From Candidatus Woesearchaeota archaeon (GTDB taxonomy: Archaea > Nanobdellota > Nanobdellia > Woesearchaeales > WJKV01), in assembly GCA_019323355.1 (NCBI GenBank), contig JAHWHI010000062.1, forward strand, positions 1 to 36,053: 36,053 nt of DNA, read 5' to 3'. The number at the start of each line of letters is the position of its first letter. Positions within the stretch are counted from its first letter, which is position 1. The notes under the pieces are model-generated. The model ran no database searches. It saw nothing but the letters and a program-made list of their open reading frames with translations, and was not told the DNA's origin. Shown in pieces: positions 31,210 through 36,053 of the stretch. The translations under genes were made by a program, and so were the position numbers.

Positions 31210-32211
31210 TTATCTCCTTATCATGAACCCGATTATCACAAGGATCAGGACCAGCACGATAATCCCAAGACCTGCAAGAATCGCAATCTCTTTTCCGCGG
31301 TTGGCAAAGAACATTGAAATCACTCCTTTGTCCTGCTCAGGAACATTCGCAACACCTTTTCCAACAAGAGCGCCTGTTGTTCTGCTGTTGACCACTGGAG
31401 CCTGCTCTGCTTCTGTATCGCAGGCAACTGTCAAAACAACTGTCTTAACTATTTTTTTATTGAAATATTCGACAATGATTTCAAATTCATAGGTTCCTTT
31501 TCTCGCATCTTCTGGAATATCTATCAGGAAATCTTTCTCGATCTTATTATACTGGTCGAGGCTACCGACTTTTAATGTTGCTTCATATTTTTTCTCGATG
31601 CCAAGCTCTTTGTTAGTAACTAAAACTTTCACTGTCTCTGTGACAAGACCTCTGTTCTCAAGATCAACTGTCAGAGTTGTCATCTCTCCGCAGTCGACTA
31701 TTGCAGGATCAAAGACAGGCTGGCTGACAAGAATGTCGTGAGCTCTTTTTCTCAGATGCAATGGGAACACAAAGGATTCTTCCTGTTTTTCTTTATTGTC
31801 ATCTTTTCCCTCTGCCTCTATCTCAAGTATGTAATCTCCTGTAAGAGCATCCTCTGGAATGTCAAAGACAACTTCCTTGTCCTTGTCTTCTCCAGCATCA
31901 AGGCCAAAATCCCTGAACTCATAGTATAGATCGTCGCCATTCCCTCTGATGTCGTGGATAGTGACAGTCATCTCGATTCCGTCAATCTCAATATCTTCAC
32001 GTTCGTCAAAAAGATTCTCTATTTCAACAACCAATCGTAGTTCTTCTCCTGGCCGGATCTCAAAATCTGTTGTATCCTGCTCCAGGTTAGAAAATTTCTG
32101 GCCATTGACATAAGCATCAATATTCTTGAATGCCAATTCATCTGCAGAAGCAATAGAAACTAAAGTCAGCATCAATATTCCAATGATAAGCAATAAGCAT
32201 AATTTCTTCAT
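31210..32211 (-). CDS. Secreted, C-terminally membrane-anchored protein with Ig-like domains
   Basis: A 333-residue protein with an N-terminal signal peptide (KKLCLLLIIGILMLTLVSIASA, cleaved near residue 22), two beta-sandwich repeats, and a C-terminal transmembrane helix (about 306-330) followed by Arg-Arg. Each repeat has the NEW3/CARDB-like pattern: a LRLVVEIENLF or LTVDLENRG strand, then a VFDIPEDALTGDYILEI or LIDIPEDARKGTYEFEI segment. Such domains line archaeal cell-surface proteins. ATG 32211 is chosen because the GGGG site lies ahead of it; the TTG at 32220 is not needed. TATA ATTTATATATTC at about 32251-32262. Confidence 0.85.
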   Translation of the reverse strand: MKKLCLLLIIGILMLTLVSIASADELAFKNIDAYVNGQKFSNLEQDTTDFEIRPGEELRLVVEIENLFDEREDIEIDGIEMTVTIHDIRGNGDDLYYEFRDFGLDAGEDKDKEVVFDIPEDALTGDYILEIEAEGKDDNKEKQEESFVFPLHLRKRAHDILVSQPVFDPAIVDCGEMTTLTVDLENRGLVTETVKVLVTNKELGIEKKYEATLKVGSLDQYNKIEKDFLIDIPEDARKGTYEFEIIVEYFNKKIVKTVVLTVACDTEAEQAPVVNSRTTGALVGKGVANVPEQDKGVISMFFANRGKEIAILAGLGIIVLVLILVIIGFMIRR

Positions 32212-32278
32212 AACAATCAACCCCGCAATTATAAGAAGCTATTTTTTTGAATATATAAATATTGCGATTAGAATAAAT

Positions 32279-33730
32279 TCAGTAAGATTTTGCAAAATAG
32301 ATCTGCTTCTTGGCTGGTTTTCCGCATTGAGGGCATTTCTTGCCTTTCAGGTTAGGCTGTTTAAAAGGCATGTTCAGTATCTTTGCTCCGCCTGTCTTGT
32401 CCTTCATCCAGTCCTCGCATTCCTCTTCTTCGCACCAGATTGTCTTGACCAATTTTTTATTCTTGATTGCTTTCTCTATATCTTTCCAGTTCTCTGTCTC
32501 TACAGTATTGTCCTTTAGGAATTTTTTTGCATTGTCGAACAAGGATTTCTGCACTGCTTCAAGCATTGCTGGAATCTTTTTCTTCAGATCCTTCAATGGC
32601 ACTGCCTCTTTCTTCCCATTGTCCCTTCTCGCGACCATGACCTGGTTCTTCTCAAGATCTTTAGGACCGATCTCGATACGCAAAGGAATTCCTTTCAGCT
32701 CCCAGTCATTGTATTTCCATCGGGGAGTGTATTCATCCCTGTCGTCAAGGATAGGATTGAAATCTTTAAGCTGAACTGAGATCTCTTTTGCTTTTTTCAG
32801 CACTTTTTCTTTTGTCTTGTCAAAGATGATAGGGACAATGACTAATTTATTGTAGGCCAACCGTGGAGGGATGACCAATCCTTTGTTATCGCTGTGCATC
32901 ATTATCAATGCGCCAAGCATTCTTGTCGAGATTCCCCATGAATTCTGCCATGGAGTATGCTCCTTCTCATCTTTTCCAAGAAATTTAATGCCGAAACTTT
33001 TTGCAAAGCCCTGGCCTAAGAAATGTGATGTTCCCATCTGGATCGCTTTTCCGTCTGGCATCAAGGATTCGACACTGTATGTCCTGTCAGCGCCTGCAAA
33101 TTTCTCCTTGCTTGATTTGCATCCAGGCATCGCTGGTATTGCCAGCAGTTCTTCGCATACTTTCTGGTACTCGATCAGATATTTTTTTGTCTCGTCATCG
33201 CATTCTTCTGCAGTCTCGTAGACACAGTGTCCTTCCTGCCATAAAAATTCCCGGGTGCGCAGAAATATTTTTGTCTGCTTTACCTCCCATCTTATTGTGT
33301 TGGACCACTGGTTTATCCTTAACGGAAGATCGCGATAGCTCCGGATCCATTTTGAATAAGAATCATACATTATTGTCTCGGATGTTGGTCTTAATGCCAA
33401 TCTCTCCTCGCCTTTCTCCTGCTCAATCCATGCGAGCTCTGGTGCAAAACCTTCTGCATGCTCAGCCTCTTTTTTGAAGAATGACTCTGGGATAAGCAAT
33501 GGGAAATACGCGTTCCTGACATCCATCTCTTTTATCCTAGCGTCAAAAAATTTCTGGATCCCTTCCCAAAGGACATAGGCATTAGGTCTGATCACCATAA
33601 AACCCTGTATCACTGCAGGATCTGCCAGCTCTGCTTTCTGGATCACTTCAGAGTACCAGTCAGGCATATTGTCTTCTTTATTCACTGTGATGCCAGCCTG
33701 CTTTTTCTCCTCTGCTTTCTTCTTTGCCAT
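32279..33730 (-). CDS. proS: Prolyl-tRNA synthetase, archaeal/eukaryotic type
   Basis: Charges tRNA-Pro. A 483-residue class II synthetase of the form lacking the bacterial editing insertion: motif 1 region GFMVIRPNAYVLWEGI, motif 2 RWEVKQTKIFLRTREFLWQE, motif 3 region HSDNKGLVIPPRLA, anticodon-binding domain from about 290, and a C-terminal zinc-type domain (CEEEECEDW, CPQCGKPAKKQIYFAKSY, ending in Tyr as usual). A Lys-rich N-terminus leads in. TATA CTTTTAAATAC at 33751-33760 is 26 bp before the ATG. Confidence 0.96.
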   Translation of the reverse strand: MAKKKAEEKKQAGITVNKEDNMPDWYSEVIQKAELADPAVIQGFMVIRPNAYVLWEGIQKFFDARIKEMDVRNAYFPLLIPESFFKKEAEHAEGFAPELAWIEQEKGEERLALRPTSETIMYDSYSKWIRSYRDLPLRINQWSNTIRWEVKQTKIFLRTREFLWQEGHCVYETAEECDDETKKYLIEYQKVCEELLAIPAMPGCKSSKEKFAGADRTYSVESLMPDGKAIQMGTSHFLGQGFAKSFGIKFLGKDEKEHTPWQNSWGISTRMLGALIMMHSDNKGLVIPPRLAYNKLVIVPIIFDKTKEKVLKKAKEISVQLKDFNPILDDRDEYTPRWKYNDWELKGIPLRIEIGPKDLEKNQVMVARRDNGKKEAVPLKDLKKKIPAMLEAVQKSLFDNAKKFLKDNTVETENWKDIEKAIKNKKLVKTIWCEEEECEDWMKDKTGGAKILNMPFKQPNLKGKKCPQCGKPAKKQIYFAKSY

Positions 33731-33779
33731 GAGAAAAAGGGAGGTATAGGTGTATTTAAAAGTATCTCAAAAAGAAATA

Positions 33780-33853
33780 TGAGCCCGCCCGGATTCGAAC
33801 CGGGGTCCCATGGTCCGAAGCCACGTGTACTGTCCAGGCTATACTACAGGCCC
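33780..33853 (-). tRNA. tRNA-Arg (anticodon UCG)
   Basis: Minus-strand 74-nt cloverleaf: acceptor GGGCCTG with CGGGCTC, T-arm CCCGGTTCGAATCCGGG, anticodon arm CGTGG-CTTCGGA-CCATG, loop CUUCGGA, anticodon UCG. No intron. TATA ATTTATAAATC (33873-33882) lies 26 bp upstream. CCA is not encoded. Confidence 0.92.
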
Positions 33854-33922
33854 ATACGAGAAAAGTATTCTGAGTGATTTATAAATATTTGTATAAGAAA
33901 TCAAGAAAAAATTAAGAAGCCT

Positions 33923-34267
33923 TTATTCTTCAGATTCCTCAGGCTCTTCGACATGGCCCATTGCAGTCTCTTTAGGAGCAGCAACTCCTTGCTTCACTCC
34001 AAGTATGATCTCGATTGTTGAAACTCTAACTTCTTTTCCTTCCTTGTTCTGGAACTCTTCGCTGTCAACCTTGATATCTTTTATCTCTACCTGGTCCTTA
34101 AGAAATCTTTTGCATGCAACTTCTGCAATGTCAACTGCACGCGATATGAACTTACCCCGCGCCTTCACAATAACTTCTTTTGCACCTTTTGTTGTGAACT
34201 GCATAACCACGCCAGTCACGTAGTTCATAAAAGGCTTACCCCCTACAAAAATTGAGTTGTCTGCCAT
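33923..34267 (-). CDS. albA: Alba DNA/RNA-binding chromatin protein
   Basis: A 114-residue Alba: NSIFVGGKPFMNYVTGVVMQF, then a KGAKEVIVKARGKFISRAVDIA helix region read in part (EVIVKARGKFISRAVDIAEV) with the basic patch, and a STIEIILGVKQG strand. The tail is acidic. The first segment lacks the usual acetylated-lysine pair position in a clear form. GGAGGT precedes the ATG; it follows the S17e stop by 19 bases, so the two share a message. Confidence 0.93.
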   Translation of the reverse strand: MADNSIFVGGKPFMNYVTGVVMQFTTKGAKEVIVKARGKFISRAVDIAEVACKRFLKDQVEIKDIKVDSEEFQNKEGKEVRVSTIEIILGVKQGVAAPKETAMGHVEEPEESEE

Positions 34268-34286
34268 TTGTGTTACCTCCTGTAAT

Positions 34287-34481
34287 CTATAATTCTTCTC
34301 TAGTTCTCATCATTCTGGTCAAGTAGCCCGCGATAACATTCCGAAGTTTTTTGGAAGGAATGCTAGCATACTGGGTGACCAATTGCTTGTTCTCTTCAAA
34401 TGTCGTCTTAAAGTTCTGATTATGATCGTTATACAGTTTTCTTGTTACTCTCTTTATCAGTTTTGTTTTGATACGTCCCAT
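34287..34481 (-). CDS. rps17e: Ribosomal protein S17e
   Basis: A 64-residue small-subunit protein. MGRIKTKLIKRVTRKLYNDH and the family-defining IPSKKLRNVIAGYLTRMM match archaeal/eukaryotic S17e. The start at 34481 is set by the conserved MGR; an open frame upstream to 34577 encodes unrelated hydrophobic residues and covers the promoter, so it is rejected. TATA (TTTATATATGG, about 34512-34522) gives a leader of roughly 10 nt. Confidence 0.92.
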   Translation of the reverse strand: MGRIKTKLIKRVTRKLYNDHNQNFKTTFEENKQLVTQYASIPSKKLRNVIAGYLTRMMRTREEL

Positions 34482-34553
34482 GTATACAACCCAGTTACAG
34501 AAAATCAATAGTCCATATATAAAGGTTGTGGTGCAGCTATATATGAACCAAAT

Positions 34554-34651
34554 CTTTATAAATAAGTTCGAATTCACATTACCTGTGAGAGAAAAGAAGG
34601 AGGCTTTTTTTCTCTGGGGTCGTTTGACACCAGGAAACTAAAATATACCAA
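34554..34651 (+). promoter_or_regulatory. TATA box and structured leader of the pop5-psmA-SBDS operon
   Basis: CTTTATAAATA at 34554-34564 predicts a start near 34586, leaving a leader of about 65 nt, long for this genome. It can fold two hairpins: AGAGAAAA...TTTTTTCTCT (about 34589-34617) and CTGGGGTC-GTTT-GACACCAG (about 34615-34634, one mismatch). GAAGGAGG lies inside the first hairpin. Confidence 0.5.
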
Positions 34652-35014
34652 ATGGGGACCAAAAGTACCATAAAACCATTAAAACCGTCCTTAAAAGAGC
34701 AGATTCGCTATATAGCGTTCAAAATAATCTCTGTTAAGGAAATAAAGGATTTTTCAAAGGTAAATGATGCGGTTCTCGAGCATATCTCTATGTTCATTGG
34801 AGAGCTCGGAATGGCTAAAGCAGGTCCTTCTCTAATCAAGAATAAATGGAAGCAGAAAGAGCAGGCTGGAGTCATAAAAGTTAACAGGCGGTATGTAGAT
34901 CATATTAAATCAAGTTTATCTTTGATTAAAGAAATTAACAACCAGCGCGTGATCGTGAAATCGATTTCAACATCGGGTATGATCAATAAGGCTGGCAAAG
35001 CAATCGGAGGTTGA
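34652..35014 (+). CDS. rnp2: RNase P protein component 2 (Pop5)
   Basis: A 120-residue protein resembling archaeal Pop5: KPLKPSLKEQIRYIAFKIIS (the P-S-L-K-x2-x-RYIAF start), GELGMAKAGPSLIKNKW, GVIKVNRRYVDHIKSSLSL, and a final SISTSGMINKAGKAI motif. Pop5 pairs with Rpp30 and activates the catalytic RNase P RNA, encoded at 9855-10154. It is first in the operon, eight bases before psmA, the usual place in the archaeal exosome/proteasome superoperon. A ribosome-binding site is not clear near the ATG. I considered S25e and rejected it because the Pop5 signatures fit throughout. Confidence 0.9.
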   Translation: MGTKSTIKPLKPSLKEQIRYIAFKIISVKEIKDFSKVNDAVLEHISMFIGELGMAKAGPSLIKNKWKQKEQAGVIKVNRRYVDHIKSSLSLIKEINNQRVIVKSISTSGMINKAGKAIGG

Positions 35015-35022
35015 TGTAAAAA

Positions 35023-35736
35023 ATGGAAATGGATCATCAAGCAATGGGGTACGACAGGGCTATCACAATGTTCAGTCCTGACGGAAGATTATTGCAGGTA
35101 GAATACGCAAAAAAAACAGTGAAACAGGGTACAACTGTCATGGGAATGATATGTTCTGACGGAGTTGTACTTATTGCTGACAAAAGGATAATGGACAAGC
35201 TTATGGTTCCAGAAGCTGTTGAGAAGATATTCCAGGTGGACGACCATATTGCTGCGACTGTCTCTGGTCTGGTATCAGACGGAAGGGTGCTTATCGAGCG
35301 GGCACAGATAAAAGCGCAACAACACAGAGTAACATATGATTCGCCAATCGATACATTAAGCATTGTAAAAGATATCTGTGATCTTAAGCAGATATGCACA
35401 CAGAGCGGAGGATTAAGGCCGTTCGGAGTTTCACTTCTTGTTGTCGGAGTCGACGACCATACACCAGTGCTGTTCCTGACAGAACCGTCTGGGATATATT
35501 TCCAGTACTCAGCGACTGCGATCGGCGAAGGAAGCGATGCAATCGTAGAAATATTAAACAAGGAATACAAAAGGACAATGAACATGAAGCAATGCGTTGA
35601 TCTCGGACTGAAAGCACTGAAAAATGTTCTTGGATCGAATTTCAAGCTTGAACGTGTGGAGATTTCATACATCGACACTAAAGAACGGAAATTCAAAAGG
35701 CTAATGACAAAAGATGAAATTAAAAAATTTGTATAA
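35023..35736 (+). CDS. psmA: Proteasome subunit alpha
   Basis: A 237-residue outer-ring subunit of the 20S proteasome: AMGYDRAITMFSPDGRLLQV with the gate-forming N-terminus, then VEYAKKTVKQGTTVMG, a VSGLVSDGRVLIERA helix region, RPFGVSLLVVGVD and ATAIGEGSDAIVEIL. No catalytic N-terminal threonine, as expected for alpha. AMGYD is the conserved gate motif. A short basic C-terminal tail follows. It lies eight bases after pop5 and twelve before the SBDS gene. Confidence 0.96.
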   Translation: MEMDHQAMGYDRAITMFSPDGRLLQVEYAKKTVKQGTTVMGMICSDGVVLIADKRIMDKLMVPEAVEKIFQVDDHIAATVSGLVSDGRVLIERAQIKAQQHRVTYDSPIDTLSIVKDICDLKQICTQSGGLRPFGVSLLVVGVDDHTPVLFLTEPSGIYFQYSATAIGEGSDAIVEILNKEYKRTMNMKQCVDLGLKALKNVLGSNFKLERVEISYIDTKERKFKRLMTKDEIKKFV

Positions 35737-35748
35737 GGTGATTTGAAA

Positions 35749-36053
35749 ATGTGGGGTACATTTGACGGAGGAGGCGGAAGAGAACGCGTCCAGCTAAACC
35801 TTGCCAGAATGGACAAGGGCGGAGAGCACTTCGAAGTGCCGATCCGACCAGACAAAGTTGTCGAGTATAAAGAAGGCAATAAAGTTGAGATAAGTGATAT
35901 TGTAGAGACAGAGCATATCTTTTCAGACTGCCAGAGAGGAGAACTCGCATCTGAAACACATATGGAGACTGTATTCGGAACAAAGGATCCGCTGCAGGTA
36001 GCGAAGGTCCTTATTGACGAAGGAGAGATCCAGCTTAATGGAGAACAGAGAGA
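35749..36053 (+). CDS. SBDS-family ribosome maturation protein, N-terminal part
   Basis: The first 101 codons of an SBDS gene that runs off the window. After a glycine-rich start (MWGTFDGGGGRERVQ) it has the SBDS N-terminal domain: LNLARMDKGGEHFEVPIRPD, DIVETEHIFSDCQRGELASE and VFGTKDPLQVAKVLIDEGEI followed by QLNGEQR. SBDS works with EF-2-like GTPases to release aIF6 from the 50S subunit. It is the third gene of the pop5-psmA operon, the conserved archaeal order; Rrp4 and Rrp41 would be expected beyond the window. GGTG lies ahead of the ATG. Confidence 0.93.
   Translation, partial: MWGTFDGGGGRERVQLNLARMDKGGEHFEVPIRPDKVVEYKEGNKVEISDIVETEHIFSDCQRGELASETHMETVFGTKDPLQVAKVLIDEGEIQLNGEQR

Noticed and set aside
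34482..34577. N-terminal hydrophobic extension of S17e
   Set aside because: S17e homologues start at MGR, and the extension covers the TATA box of the gene.
34652..35014. Ribosomal protein S25e
   Set aside because: The RYIAF start, GELG-A-A-PSLI and SxSGMI end match Pop5, and the position before psmA and SBDS is typical of Pop5.
35037..35879. Minus-strand open frame of 280 codons opposite psmA
   Set aside because: It is a shadow of psmA and SBDS, with no recognisable domain or promoter.

Overview
The window looks like a piece of an archaeal chromosome, most likely from a DPANN-type lineage (Woesearchaeota/Pacearchaeota-like; this placement is inference). Archaeal markers are an archaeal SRP RNA, RNase P RNA and its Pop5 protein, Sec61 beta, archaeal NAC, deoxyhypusine synthase, RtcB with archease, ribosomal protein S17e, Alba, proteasome alpha, SBDS and an archaeal-type ProRS. 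Most transcription units have a TATA box centred 24-28 bp before the start codon, as expected for leaderless mRNAs, while genes inside operons carry GGAGG/GGTG ribosome-binding sites. I see no insertion sequence, prophage, CRISPR array or integron.

Layout. 1-1900: the end of a sugar-nucleotide epimerase gene, a long PRPP synthetase gene and the SRP RNA gene. 1900-3900: an unknown protein overlapping a metallo-beta-lactamase-fold protein, facing a Sec61 beta-NAC operon. 3900-9100: the most unusual block. A RecB/Cas4-like PD-(D/E)XK nuclease with a cysteine cluster overlaps an unknown 368-residue protein; across a compact divergent leaderless promoter stands a 942-residue protein that reads as a catalytically dead family-B DNA polymerase. 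9100-13000: a circularly permuted GTPase, RNase P RNA, two methyltransferases and two unknown small proteins. 13000-16400 (minus): pyrH, a small protein, archease, rtcB and rpe in a tightly packed operon. 16400-17100: DUF134 regulator and DUF5320 protein behind two palindromic candidate operators.

17100-24200: ndk; a radical SAM gene whose reading frame continues for 55 sense codons beyond a TAA; TatD; an aminotransferase; a surface protein with a Pro-rich stalk; deoxyhypusine synthase; a MaoC-like double hot-dog protein with a small coiled-coil partner. 24200-27900: a glycosyltransferase, a membrane protein, a YkgJ-like cysteine-cluster protein, and a tandem Lrp regulator divergent from an orphan LivJ-like binding lipoprotein. 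27900-33860: tRNA-Gln, lysA and dapL (end of the DAP/lysine pathway), rpiB, a membrane-anchored surface protein, proS and tRNA-Arg. 33900-36053: rps17e-alba, and divergently pop5-psmA-SBDS, the start of the archaeal exosome/proteasome superoperon.

Themes: RNA maturation (RNase P RNA and Pop5, RtcB/archease, a THUMP methyltransferase, SBDS), protein export (SRP RNA, Sec61 beta, NAC), and ribose/nucleotide supply (rpe, rpiB, prs, pyrH, ndk). The best candidates for something undescribed are the inactivated-polymerase/nuclease block and the interrupted radical SAM gene.
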